In this document: positions 1-8,760 of the stretch, one piece after another
Numbering within the stretch: position 1 is the stretch's first letter
Layout: each line of letters begins with the position of its first letter
NCBI GenBank assembly: GCA_903835065.1
Contig: CAILLO010000047.1
Location: 1-64,000 of the forward strand
Direction of reading: 5' to 3'
Length of the DNA stretch: 64,000 bases
From: an uncultured Eubacteriales bacterium
GTDB taxonomy: Bacteria > Bacillota > Clostridia > Saccharofermentanales > UBA5734
Translations under genes and position numbers: made by a program
Notes under the pieces: model-generated
What the model was told of the DNA's origin: nothing
Database searches by the model: none
Seen by the model: the letters and a program-made list of their open reading frames with translations, nothing else

Positions 1-24
1 CCGCAAGGCCTGCATACCCCCCAC

Positions 25-141
25 TTCCGGTGGAAATGACGGAGAGGCCACACCTGTTCCCATCCCGAACACAGAAGTTAAGCTCTCCAGTGCCGACGAT
101 ACCTGGCTGGTAACGGCCCGGGAAAACAGGTCTCCGCCGGA
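25..141 (+). rRNA. rrf: 5S ribosomal RNA
   Basis: A 117-nt stretch with the conserved 5S core: CCCATCCCGAACACAGAAG in loop B/helix III, TTAAGCTCTCCAG, and complementary ends TTCCGGTGG and CCGCCGGA that form helix I. The bases before it are probably the tail of a 23S-5S spacer, so the window opens at the 3' end of an rRNA operon. The ends were set from the helix I pairing and may be off by a few bases. Confidence 0.93.
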
Positions 142-147
142 GTATAT

Positions 148-223
148 TCCTCAATAGCTCAGCTGGTAGAGCATGCGGCTGTTAACCGCAGGGTCGTTGG
201 TTCGAGTCCAACTTGAGGAGCCA
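148..223 (+). tRNA. tRNA-Asn (anticodon GTT)
   Basis: Complete cloverleaf. The acceptor stem TCCTCAA pairs with TTGAGGA, the anticodon loop CTGTTAA places GTT at 181-183, the T-arm is GTTGG-TTCGAGT-CCAAC, the discriminator base is G and the CCA end is encoded. It lies 6 nt behind the 5S gene and is most likely co-transcribed with the rRNA operon. Confidence 0.97.
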
Positions 224-255
224 AAGGAGCCGGTAGCGATACCGGCTCCTTTTCC
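224..255 (+). terminator. Intrinsic terminator of the rRNA-tRNA operon
   Basis: GGAGCCGGTA (226-235) and TACCGGCTCC (240-249) form a perfect 10-bp stem with a GCGA tetraloop. The flanking A residues and TTTTCC extend the stem and supply the T-run. Confidence 0.88.
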
Positions 256-310
256 TTGTCCGGACGTTTGCAGTCCCTCGCCGCATCCGCTACACTCGTT
301 TCAGAAGAAG

Positions 311-378
311 GCCAGTTCGCGAAATCCTGGCGGATCCGGAACCGCGTGCGGCGCACCGGGTCGAACAAAACTAAGGAG
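311..378 (+). promoter_or_regulatory. Candidate preQ1-type riboswitch leader of queT
   Basis: Seen: a stem GCCAG (311-315)/CTGGC (327-331), a 7-bp stem GATCCGG (333-339)/CCGGGTC (356-362), then an A-rich tail ending in ACAAAACTAAGGAG that runs into the ribosome binding site. That tail resembles the 3' end of preQ1 aptamers (AAAAAACTAAGGAG), and the next gene is a predicted queuosine-precursor transporter, the usual preQ1 target. I could not find the type I loop sequence or a clear pseudoknot partner for CTA, so the class is unresolved. Confidence 0.42.
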
Positions 379-386
379 TTTCCGGC

Positions 387-887
387 ATGAAGAAGAGCGT
401 CCGCTATCTTGCCACCGGCGGCGTCGTCGCCGCCCTCTACGTCGCGCTGACGGCCGCGTTCGCCCCGATCAGCTTCGGTTTCACCCAGTTCCGCATCTCC
501 GAGGTCCTGGTCCTCCTGCCGGTCCTGACTCCGGCCGCGATTCCCGGCGTCGCGATCGGCTGCTTCCTGTCCAACCTCCTGTTCGGCGGACTCGGCCCGA
601 TCGATGTCATCTTCGGGACCTTGGCGACCCTGCTCGGTGCACTGGGCACCCGCTGGCTCCGGAAGCTGGCACCGTTGGCGCCGTTGCCGCCGATCGTGCT
701 GAACGCCCTGATCGTGGGCACGTACCTCGTCTACCTCCTGCCGCAACCGGTAGCCCCCACGCCATACTGGGAGAGCATGCTCGCGGTCGCGATCGGCGAG
801 ATCGTCGTCCTCTATCTGCTCGGACTTCCCTTGATCTACCTACTGATGCGCATCGACGCCCGCCACCGCCTCTTCCCTCAGGACTAG
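387..887 (+). CDS. queT: QueT family queuosine-precursor transporter (ECF substrate component)
   Basis: 166-aa very hydrophobic protein. It matches the QueT family (PF06177) in the FAPISFGFTQFRISEVLVL stretch near residue 25, the TPAAIPGVAIGCFLSNLL stretch, GLGPIDVIFGTLATLL and PPIVLNALIVG. QueT is the substrate-binding membrane component of an energy-coupling-factor transporter that imports a queuosine precursor for tRNA modification; the ATPases and EcfT would be shared and are not in this window. The start has an AAGGAG ribosome binding site 8 nt upstream, embedded in a structured leader, so translation may be riboswitch-controlled. It is followed 19 nt later by an mgtC-like gene. Confidence 0.88.
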   Translation: MKKSVRYLATGGVVAALYVALTAAFAPISFGFTQFRISEVLVLLPVLTPAAIPGVAIGCFLSNLLFGGLGPIDVIFGTLATLLGALGTRWLRKLAPLAPLPPIVLNALIVGTYLVYLLPQPVAPTPYWESMLAVAIGEIVVLYLLGLPLIYLLMRIDARHRLFPQD

Positions 888-906
888 CCGCGAAGGGAGA
901 CTCTTC

Positions 907-1587
907 ATGGAAATGCCGCCGCTCCTGCTGCTCGAATCGTTCGGCCGCGTCCTGGTCGCCGCGGCCCTGGGCGGGCTCGTCGGCCTCGAGCGCGAGCACA
1001 TCTCGCGCCCTGCCGGCCTGCGCACGCACATGCTGGTCTGCGTCGGCTCCGCGCTGGTCATGGTCGTCTCCAACGCACTGGCCGCGAACGGGAACACGAC
1101 CGTCGACGTGACGCGCATCGGCGCCCAGGTCGTCAGCGGAATCGGCTTCCTCGGCGCCGGGACGATCATCAAGGAAGGCGCGACCGTCAAGGGCCTCACC
1201 ACCGCCGCGAGCCTGTGGGCCATCTCCTGCGTCGGCATCGCAACGGGCGCCGGCTTCTATCTCCTCTCCGCCGCCACGACGCTCGCCCTGCTCGGCGTCC
1301 TTCGCCTGCTGCACCGCACGGAGGAGAAGCTCAAGTACCGCAACTTCACCTACCTGGTCGAGGCGGACGCGACGGGCTTCGACACGCGGGCCTTCACGGA
1401 CTTCCTCGAAAGGGCCGGATACGGGGTCCGGGAACTGCGGCTCGCCGACAACCGGGACTCCGCCCGCCTGCGGCTGCAGGTCGAAATCCGCTTTCCGGAC
1501 GACCGGTCGGGGAGGGACACCCGGCGCGCCGAGTTCGAAGCCAGCCTGGGCGCCTACCCGACTCCGCTCAACGTCTTCGACGCCTGA
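907..1587 (+). CDS. MgtC/SapB family membrane protein
   Basis: 226 aa. The N-terminal ~140 residues are the MgtC domain: GGLVGLEREHISRPAGLRTH, a VGSAL stretch, IGAQVVSGIGFLGAGTI and VKGLTTAASLWA, with four or so membrane segments. A soluble C-terminal ~80 residues follow, as in longer MgtC proteins where this part is ACT-like. MgtC proteins are linked to growth in low magnesium and to modulation of membrane ATPase or transporters; they are not proven transporters. An AAGGGAGA ribosome binding site precedes the ATG. It probably shares a transcript with queT and the methyltransferase gene, with no obvious functional link. Confidence 0.85.
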   Translation: MEMPPLLLLESFGRVLVAAALGGLVGLEREHISRPAGLRTHMLVCVGSALVMVVSNALAANGNTTVDVTRIGAQVVSGIGFLGAGTIIKEGATVKGLTTAASLWAISCVGIATGAGFYLLSAATTLALLGVLRLLHRTEEKLKYRNFTYLVEADATGFDTRAFTDFLERAGYGVRELRLADNRDSARLRLQVEIRFPDDRSGRDTRRAEFEASLGAYPTPLNVFDA

Positions 1588-1616
1588 CGATGCGAACGCC
1601 CGAAGGAGGACCCCGC

Positions 1617-2231
<615 letters not shown>

Positions 2232-2313
2232 CCGGCGCGCTATGGTCGACGTTGCCCCCCATGGGACAATGCCCTCGACGCGGCCCGCGGGCCGACGAAC
2301 AGGAGGATTTCCC

Positions 2314-2778
2314 ATGCGAAGCATCGCCCGTCGTGGTGCCCGGTTCGCCCTCGCCCTGCTTCTGGCCGCTGCGACGGCCTGGTCGCTCGCTTCCTGCGCC
2401 GCCCCGGCGCCAGGCCAGAAGGGCGTGACGCGCCTGTCGAACCCCAGCGGCACGCCCCAGGAGAGCGCAGTCGCGGATTTCCAGAAGGCCGTCGACGCAT
2501 CCGCCGTCCCGGTCTTCGTCGACTTCTACGCCACCTGGTGCCCGCCCTGCAAGGCCAGCATCCCCTTCGTCGAGCAGCTCGCGAAGGACTACGACGGACG
2601 CGTCCTGTTCCTGAGGGTCGACACCGACCAGGCGGCCGCGCTCGCCGGGACCTTCAACATCCGGTCGATCCCGACCTTCTACGTGATCAAGGGCGGGAAG
2701 ATCCAGGGGAATCTCTCGGGCTATGCCGACTCGATGCAGCAGGACATCCGCGACCTGATCGAGAAGGCCCTCGCCTAG
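2314..2778 (+). CDS. Thioredoxin-fold lipoprotein
   Basis: 154 aa. It starts with a basic n-region, a hydrophobic helix and a lipobox LASC (Cys about residue 29), so it is predicted to be a lipoprotein anchored outside the membrane. The mature part is a thioredoxin domain with the redox motif WCPPC in the context VDFYATWCPPCK and the cis-proline stretch RSIPTFYVIKGG. WCPPC is common in extracytoplasmic thiol-disulfide proteins such as ResA/TlpA-like reductases, although the body here resembles a plain thioredoxin. AGGAGGA lies 6 nt before the ATG; in-frame upstream codons lack signals. No cytochrome-maturation genes are nearby, so the partner is unknown. Confidence 0.88.
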   Translation: MRSIARRGARFALALLLAAATAWSLASCAAPAPGQKGVTRLSNPSGTPQESAVADFQKAVDASAVPVFVDFYATWCPPCKASIPFVEQLAKDYDGRVLFLRVDTDQAAALAGTFNIRSIPTFYVIKGGKIQGNLSGYADSMQQDIRDLIEKALA

Positions 2779-2826
2779 CTTCCGAACCCGCGCGCGGCCT
2801 CCGTGCCCGCCCCGTCCCGCTCATGG

Positions 2827-2832
2827 TATGAT
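2827..2832 (+). promoter_or_regulatory. Candidate -10 element for the acyl-CoA synthetase operon
   Basis: TATGAT lies 30 nt before the ATG of the next gene in an otherwise GC-rich gap. No convincing -35 is visible at 16-18 bp, so this is only a candidate. Confidence 0.35.
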
Positions 2833-2861
2833 GGGAAAGACGACCGCAGGAGGTGGGGAAC

Positions 2862-5111
2862 ATGCCGCTCGCGCCCGAGACGTCCCGTCTGATCGACGCC
2901 GTTTTCTACAACGCCGCGAAGGAAGGCCGAAGCACGCTGCACGAGCACGAGGTGTACGCGGTCCTGTCCGCGATGGGCCTCGACGTGCCGTACTACCGCT
3001 TCGTGAAGTCCCCCGAGGAGGTCGCGGGCTCGATGCTGGCGCGCTTCCCCGGCGGCCACGTGATGGTCAAGACCGTCTCGCGCGACCTGTCGCACAACCA
3101 GAAATACGGCGGCGTGAAGAAGGTCGCCTCGTCCGACCCCCTGTTCGTCCGCTACGTGATGCACAGCATGCGTGAAGAGGTCCTCAGGCACTTCCCGGAG
3201 GGGGAGAAGCCCCGGATCGATGGATTCCTCGTCGTCGAGTTCGCGAAATTCACGCAGTCGCTGGGCAGCGAGATCCTCGTCGGACTCAAGGACGACGCCA
3301 ACTTCGGGCCGGTTCTGACGCTGTCCAAGGGCGGCGACGACGCCGAGTTCTTTGCGAGGTACTACGACCCCGCGAACCTCTTCCTCGCGCCGATCACGCT
3401 GGACGAGGCGCGGGACGCGATGCGCAACATCAAGATCCGGCACAAGTACGACGACGCGGGGCACCCCGGATACCTGGAGATGATCGTCCGGTCGATGGTC
3501 GCGGTCAGCGAGCTGGGCGCGCACTACTCGGCGCAGCAGGTGGAGAACCCGCCGCCCTTCCTCCTCAGGTCGATCGACGTGAACCCCTTCGTCTTCACGG
3601 AGGAGGGCCGCTTCATCGCCGTCGACGGCTTCGCCGAATTCGAGCCCGCGGACGTCGCGGCCAAGCGGTCGAAGCGTCGCGCGCACCTGCCGGACGGCTT
3701 CTTCGCCCCGAAGGGCGTCGCGATCGTCGGGGTCTCGCACGACACGAGCAAGTACAGCATGGCCCGCAACATCGTCGAGCTCTTCACGGACCTCGGCCGC
3801 GACGACCTCTATCTCGTGAACCCCAAGGGCGGCACCGTCGAGATCTGCGGGCGCGCCTGGCCCCTGTACGAGAACCTCGCCGCGATCGACCGCCCCTACG
3901 ACCTCGTCGTCTACGCCGCGCCGGCCAAGTCCACGCTGGACTTCCTCTCGGAGGTGCCGGACGGCAAGGCCGTGATCGTCGTCTCCGGCATCCCGGGCGA
4001 GATCCACTACCCCGAGTTCGCTTCCCGCGTCCACGCGATGCTGCCGCACCACACGCGGATCGTCGGCCCGAACGGGATGGGCGTCTTCTACGCGCCGGGC
4101 GAGGACAGTCTCGGCGTCAACACGCTGTTCATCGGCGAGGACCGCATGCGGCTCGACTACGGGCCGATGAGCAATACCGCGCTGCTCACGCAGAGCGGAG
4201 GCATGGCGATCACGTTCATCGAGCGCACTCAGTTCGCCCCGATCTTCAAGGCGATCGTGAGCTTCGGGAACAAGGTCGACGTGGACTTCCCGGATCTCGT
4301 GAACTACTTCTCGGAACGGAAGGGCGTCGACGTGATGGCCCTCTACGTCGAAGGGATGGACCCGGGCGAGGGGCGTCGGTTCTTCGACGCCGCGCGCCGC
4401 ACGAAGAAGCCCCTGATCGTCTACAAGTCCGGGCGTACCGAGGCGGGCGTGAAGGCCGCGGCCTCGCACACGGCGTCGATGTCCGGCAGCTACGAAGTCT
4501 TCCAGGCGGCCTGCCTGCAGGCGGACGTCGTGCTGACCGACGACCTGTCCGACTTCTACAACTTCACCAAGGCCTTCTCCATGCTCAGCCGCCGCAGGAT
4601 CCGCGGCCGCCGCGTCGCCGGCATCGTGAACGCCGGCCTCGACGCGACGATGGGCGCCGACACGCTGAAGTACCTGACGCAGGCGACCTTCGCAACCGAG
4701 ACCGTCGAACGCATCCGGGCGCTCAACACGAGCGGCCTGGTCGACACGAGCACGTCGTTCCTCGATCTGACGCCGATGACGGCCGACGTGGGATTCGCCG
4801 GGTTCGTCGAGGCGGCCCTCGCGGACGACGGCGTCGACTGCGTGTTCGTCGCAGTGCTGCCGCACATCGAGAACCTGAGGACGATGGGGCCGCACATGCG
4901 CGACCCGGACGCGATCGGGCCGCTGCTCGCGGCGCTCGGACGCAAGTACGACAAGCCCATGGTGGTCTCGGTCAACGCCAGCGGCCACTACGAGGAATTC
5001 ATCCGCATGATCGAGGAGAGCGGGCTGCCGGTGTTCGGCGACATCCGCTCCGCGATCCGCTCGCTCGACGCGTTCGTGGAGCACTGGGACAGGAGAAAGC
5101 ATCATGGATGA
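2862..5111 (+). CDS. NDP-forming acyl-CoA synthetase family protein (ATP-grasp domain first)
   Basis: 749 aa. The N-terminal ~225 residues resemble the ATP-grasp/beta-type subunit of ADP-forming acetyl-CoA synthetases, with the phospho-loop SHNQKYGGVKKV in place of the usual HKxDxGGV. A CoA-binding Rossmann domain follows (GFFAPKGVAIVGVSHD, about residues 283-298). Then comes the succinyl-CoA-ligase-like domain with LLTQSGGMA and the catalytic His loop AAASHTASMSGS (His about 536). Such enzymes interconvert acyl-CoA + ADP + Pi with acid + CoA + ATP. The domain order is unusual: better-known fused forms carry ATP-grasp at the C-terminus. ATG 2862 has an AGGAGGTG ribosome binding site; GTG 2853 lies inside that site. 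The stop overlaps the regulator gene by 8 nt, so the five-gene set is translationally coupled. The acyl substrate is unknown. Confidence 0.82.
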   Translation: MPLAPETSRLIDAVFYNAAKEGRSTLHEHEVYAVLSAMGLDVPYYRFVKSPEEVAGSMLARFPGGHVMVKTVSRDLSHNQKYGGVKKVASSDPLFVRYVMHSMREEVLRHFPEGEKPRIDGFLVVEFAKFTQSLGSEILVGLKDDANFGPVLTLSKGGDDAEFFARYYDPANLFLAPITLDEARDAMRNIKIRHKYDDAGHPGYLEMIVRSMVAVSELGAHYSAQQVENPPPFLLRSIDVNPFVFTEEGRFIAVDGFAEFEPADVAAKRSKRRAHLPDGFFAPKGVAIVGVSHDTSKYSMARNIVELFTDLGRDDLYLVNPKGGTVEICGRAWPLYENLAAIDRPYDLVVYAAPAKSTLDFLSEVPDGKAVIVVSGIPGEIHYPEFASRVHAMLPHHTRIVGPNGMGVFYAPGEDSLGVNTLFIGEDRMRLDYGPMSNTALLTQSGGMAITFIERTQFAPIFKAIVSFGNKVDVDFPDLVNYFSERKGVDVMALYVEGMDPGEGRRFFDAARRTKKPLIVYKSGRTEAGVKAAASHTASMSGSYEVFQAACLQADVVLTDDLSDFYNFTKAFSMLSRRRIRGRRVAGIVNAGLDATMGADTLKYLTQATFATETVERIRALNTSGLVDTSTSFLDLTPMTADVGFAGFVEAALADDGVDCVFVAVLPHIENLRTMGPHMRDPDAIGPLLAALGRKYDKPMVVSVNASGHYEEFIRMIEESGLPVFGDIRSAIRSLDAFVEHWDRRKHHG

Positions 5112-5688
5112 CAGGGTCGCCGGAATCGGAGAGCGCCTGCGGGGCATGCGCGACGTCCTCGGGGTCGACATGGCCGAGATGGCCCGTGCGACGGGCGTAT
5201 CGGAGGACGAGTACGCCGCCTACGAGGAAGGGCGGCGCGACTTCACGTTCACGTTCCTCTACCAGGCGGCGGACCGGTTCGGGATCGACCTGACGGAGCT
5301 GCTGACGGGCGAATCGCCCCACCTCACGGCGTACGCCGTCGTGCGCAAGGGCGAAGGGCTGCCGATCCGGCGACGCAAGGGCTTCCAGTACGGCAGCCTG
5401 GCGCACCGGTTCCGCGGCCGCACCGCGGAGCCGTTCGTCGTGACGGCACCCGCGACGAGAGGAGAGGCGAAGGCCGGGATTCCCCTGAGCCGCCACGAGG
5501 GCCAGGAGTTCGACTACGTGCTCACGGGCAGCCTGCGCGTCCGCATCGAGGACCACGAGGAGGTCCTCGCCCCCGGGGACTCGATCTACTACGATTCCGG
5601 TCTCGGCCACGGGATGGTCGCGCTGGACGACGACTGCACGTTCCTGGCGGTCGTGTTGGGCCGCAAGGAGGGCCCGTCGCATGTCTGA
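5104..5688 (+). CDS. XRE-family transcriptional regulator with C-terminal cupin domain
   Basis: 194 aa. An HTH_3/XRE domain covers about residues 8-62 (GERLRGMRDVLG, MARATGVSEDEYAAYEEGRR). A small-molecule-binding cupin covers about 125-185 (HEGQEFDYVLTGSLRVRI, LAPGDSIYYDSGLGHGM). This architecture is that of HipB/SutR-type sensors of a metabolite. The gene is wedged between two acyl-CoA-forming enzymes with overlaps at both ends (8 nt each), so it probably senses an organic acid or CoA-related ligand and controls its own operon. That role is inferred from context. Confidence 0.88.
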   Translation: MDDRVAGIGERLRGMRDVLGVDMAEMARATGVSEDEYAAYEEGRRDFTFTFLYQAADRFGIDLTELLTGESPHLTAYAVVRKGEGLPIRRRKGFQYGSLAHRFRGRTAEPFVVTAPATRGEAKAGIPLSRHEGQEFDYVLTGSLRVRIEDHEEVLAPGDSIYYDSGLGHGMVALDDDCTFLAVVLGRKEGPSHV

Positions 5689-7357
5689 CCTGCACAAGGA
5701 CTATCTCAAGGAGACCTTCGCGGCCGACGGGACCCTGACGGGCGTCTCGTTCGAGATCCCGCCGGACTTCAACTTCGCCTACGACGTGGTCGACCGGATC
5801 GCCCGCGAGCAGCCCGGCCGGCGCGCGCTCGAGTGGTGCAACGTGGCCGGCGAGGAGCGGACGCTGTCGTTCGAGGACGTCGCCCGCGAGTCCGACCGCG
5901 CGGCGTCATTCTTCCGCAGCCTCGGCATCGGCCGCGGCGACCGCGTGATGCTGATCCTCAAGCGGCACTACCAGTTCTGGTTCGCCGCGATGGCTCTCCA
6001 CAAGCTCGGCGCCGTCTGCATTCCCGCGACGAACCAGCTGCAGGTCAAGGACCTCGTCTACCGCTTCGAGGCCGCGTCCGTGAAGGCCGTGGTCTGCACG
6101 GCGGAAGGCGAGGTCGCCGCGAACGTCGAGAAGGCGGTCGAGAGCAGCCCGGGCGTGCAGGTGCGCATCCTGGTCCGCGGCGAGCGCGAAGGCTGGCTGT
6201 CCTACGTGCGCGGCACGGCCGAGGCCGTACCGTTCGTGCGGCCGACCGGCGCCGACGCGCCCGTCGTCTCCGACACGATGCTCCTGTACTTCACGTCGGG
6301 CACGACCGGCCTGCCCAAGATGGTCTCGCACGACTACAGCTACCCCCTGGGACATATCGTCACGGCCAAGCACTGGCACAACGTCGTGCCGGACGGCCTC
6401 CACTTCACCGTGTCCGAAACGGGCTGGGCGAAATCGGTGTGGGGCAAGCTCTACGGGCAGTGGCTCATGGAGGCCGGCATCTTCGTCTACGACTTCGACC
6501 GGTTCGTGCCGGCGGAACTGCTCTCCCGGATCGAGAAGTACCGGATCACGACCTTCTGCGCGCCCCCGACGATCTACCGCTTCCTGATCAAGGAGGACCT
6601 GACGAAGTATGACCTCTCCTCGCTGCGCTACGCGACGATCGCGGGCGAGGCGCTCAACCCGGAGGTCTTCGAGCAGTTCCTGAAGGCGACCGGACTCAAG
6701 CTCATGGAAGGCTTCGGTCAGACCGAGACGACCGTGCAGATCGCGAACTTCCCGTGGATGGAGCCCAAGCCGGGCTCGATGGGCCGCCCGAACCCGATGT
6801 ACGACATCCTCCTGGCCGACGAGGACGGGAACGCGGTGCGCGCCGGTCAGGTCGGCGAGATCTGCATCCGCACCGATAAGGGACGTCCGGTCGGCATGTT
6901 CGGCGGCTATCTCATGAACGAGCAACTCACGCGGAAGGTCTGGCACGACGGCGTCTACCACACGGGCGACATGGCGTGGCGCGACGAGGACGGGCATTTC
7001 TGGTACGTCGGACGCGACGACGACATCATCAAGAGTTCCGGCTACCGCATCGGCCCCTTCGAGGTCGAGAGCGTGCTGATGGAGCACCCGGCCGTGCTCG
7101 AGTGCGCCGTGATCGGCGTGCCCGACCCGGTGCGCACGCAGGTCGTCAAGGCGACCGTGGTGCCGGCCAGGGGATACGTCCCCTCCGAGGCGCTCGCGCT
7201 CGAGCTCCAGGAGTATGTGAAGACGCACACCGCACCCTATAAGTATCCGCGGATCCTCGAGTTCGCGACGGAGCTGCCCAAGACGATCAGCGGCAAGATC
7301 CGACGCACCGAGATCCGCGCGCGGCACAAGGACCAGGACAAGGGAGACCCTTCATGA
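5681..7357 (+). CDS. AMP-forming acyl-CoA synthetase (acetyl-/medium-chain type)
   Basis: 558 aa ANL-family enzyme. Seen: the P-loop-like motif LLYFTSGTTGLPKMVSHD, the A5 motif GFGQTETT, the YHTGDMAWRDEDG motif, the hinge region GRDDDIIKSSGYRIGPFEVE and the C-terminal catalytic lysine in KTISGKIRR. Overall it resembles the AcsM-like/benzoate-CoA-ligase side of the family rather than long-chain FadD enzymes. The reaction is acid + ATP + CoA to acyl-CoA + AMP + PPi. It is coupled to the regulator (8-nt overlap) and to the MATE gene (4-nt overlap). Pairing with an NDP-forming synthetase gives the operon both an ATP-spending and an ATP-recovering route for a related acid. Confidence 0.9.
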   Translation: MSDLHKDYLKETFAADGTLTGVSFEIPPDFNFAYDVVDRIAREQPGRRALEWCNVAGEERTLSFEDVARESDRAASFFRSLGIGRGDRVMLILKRHYQFWFAAMALHKLGAVCIPATNQLQVKDLVYRFEAASVKAVVCTAEGEVAANVEKAVESSPGVQVRILVRGEREGWLSYVRGTAEAVPFVRPTGADAPVVSDTMLLYFTSGTTGLPKMVSHDYSYPLGHIVTAKHWHNVVPDGLHFTVSETGWAKSVWGKLYGQWLMEAGIFVYDFDRFVPAELLSRIEKYRITTFCAPPTIYRFLIKEDLTKYDLSSLRYATIAGEALNPEVFEQFLKATGLKLMEGFGQTETTVQIANFPWMEPKPGSMGRPNPMYDILLADEDGNAVRAGQVGEICIRTDKGRPVGMFGGYLMNEQLTRKVWHDGVYHTGDMAWRDEDGHFWYVGRDDDIIKSSGYRIGPFEVESVLMEHPAVLECAVIGVPDPVRTQVVKATVVPARGYVPSEALALELQEYVKTHTAPYKYPRILEFATELPKTISGKIRRTEIRARHKDQDKGDPS

Positions 7358-8760
7358 GGGACATGACCAAGGGGAGCGAGTTCCGGCACATCCTCGCGTT
7401 CTCGCTTCCGCTCTTCATCGGCAACGTGCTGCAGCAGCTGTACTTCTTCATCGATTCGATCATCATCGGCCGATTCCGCGGTGCGAACGCCTTCGCGGCG
7501 GTCAACGCCGCGACGCCCGTCCTGTTCCTCATGATCGCCCTGGTCATGGGCCTCACCATGGGCGCCACGATCATGATCTCGCAGTTCTTCGGCGCGAAGG
7601 ACCACGACCGGCTCCGCCGCACCTACGCGACCTCGATGATCTTCTACCTCGGCGCGGCGGTCGTGGTGACGGTCGTCGGCCTCCTCGTCTCGAGGCCGCT
7701 ACTGGTCCTGCTGGACACGCCGGCCGAGATCCTCCCCGGCGCCCTCGCCTTCCTCAAGGTCAGCTTCGCCGGCATCACCGGGATGATCCTCTACAACTCC
7801 TTCGCGGCTTTCCTCCGGGGCGTAGGCGACTCGAAGACGCCGCTGTACTTCCTCGCAATCTCGACGGTCCTCAACATCGGGCTCGACTTCGTCTTCATCG
7901 CGGGACTCGGGATGGGGCCGGAGGGCGTCGCGCTGGGCACCGTGATCGCCCAGACCGTGTCCGGGGTCCTCTGCCTGGTCTACATCAACCGGAGGGTCCC
8001 GATCCTCAAGCTGTCCCGCAAGGACCTCGTCTTCGACGGCAAGCTGTTCGCCACCTCGATCCGCGTCGGCCTGCCCATGGCGGTCCAGCAGTCCGTCCTG
8101 GGCATCAGCGGGCTCGCGGTCCAGGGGCTCGTCAACTCCTTCGGACTGGTCACGGTGACCGCCTACGGCGCCGCGATCCGCATCGACCAGATCGCGACCG
8201 CCTTCATCCTCAGCATCGGCATGTCGACGACGACCTTCACGGGCCAGAACGTCGGCGCCGGGCGCTTCGACCGCGTCGGCAAGGGGCTGCGCGCCTCGCT
8301 GGTGCTGATGGTCCTGATCTGCGTCGTCATCACGGGCATCGTCCTCCTGTTCGGGGAGCAGCTGATCGCCATGTTCGTCGGGGCCGGTGACACCGGCGTC
8401 CTGCAGCAGGGTGGGGAGTACCTCCGCGTGGTGTCGGTCTTCTACGTCGTCTTCGGGCTGATGTTCTGCATGAACGGCGTGCTGCGCGGGTCCGGCGACG
8501 TGATGGTCCCGCTGTACACCACGATTGCGACGCTGGTCACCCGCGTCGCGGCGGCCTATGTTCTGTCGGCGATCGCTTCGATCGGGCACCGCGGCATCTG
8601 GTGGTCCATCCCGGTCAGCTGGGTGCTCGCCTCGTCGATCAGCACGATGCGCTATTTCTCGGGCGCCTGGAAGACCAAGGCGCTGACGGCCAGGAACCGG
8701 AGGGAAGCCGCGGCCAACGCCGCCGCACAGGTCATCTTGGAGGAGGAGTGCCTATCATGA
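7354..8760 (+). CDS. MATE family efflux transporter
   Basis: 468 aa with about 12 membrane segments in two homologous halves. The first contains SLPLFIGNVLQQLYFFIDSI and the second GLPMAVQQSVLGISGLAVQG, the typical MATE start of each half. It matches the NorM/DinF-like branch common in Clostridia, which export cationic drugs or metabolites using Na+ or H+. Start and stop overlap neighbours by 4 nt (ATGA), so it belongs to the acyl-CoA operon. Its cargo may be a product of that pathway, which is inference only. Confidence 0.9.
   Translation: MRDMTKGSEFRHILAFSLPLFIGNVLQQLYFFIDSIIIGRFRGANAFAAVNAATPVLFLMIALVMGLTMGATIMISQFFGAKDHDRLRRTYATSMIFYLGAAVVVTVVGLLVSRPLLVLLDTPAEILPGALAFLKVSFAGITGMILYNSFAAFLRGVGDSKTPLYFLAISTVLNIGLDFVFIAGLGMGPEGVALGTVIAQTVSGVLCLVYINRRVPILKLSRKDLVFDGKLFATSIRVGLPMAVQQSVLGISGLAVQGLVNSFGLVTVTAYGAAIRIDQIATAFILSIGMSTTTFTGQNVGAGRFDRVGKGLRASLVLMVLICVVITGIVLLFGEQLIAMFVGAGDTGVLQQGGEYLRVVSVFYVVFGLMFCMNGVLRGSGDVMVPLYTTIATLVTRVAAAYVLSAIASIGHRGIWWSIPVSWVLASSISTMRYFSGAWKTKALTARNRREAAANAAAQVILEEECLS

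Noticed and set aside
2775-5171. A 798-codon open frame on the minus strand
   Set aside because: It lies entirely opposite the acyl-CoA synthetase gene, has the Arg/Asp/Val-rich composition of an antisense reading of a GC-rich gene, and has no recognisable domain or ribosome binding site. Similar long antisense frames (for example at 15033-17291, 20877-22610, 29854-31809, 48093-50411 and 61118-63259) were rejected for the same reason.
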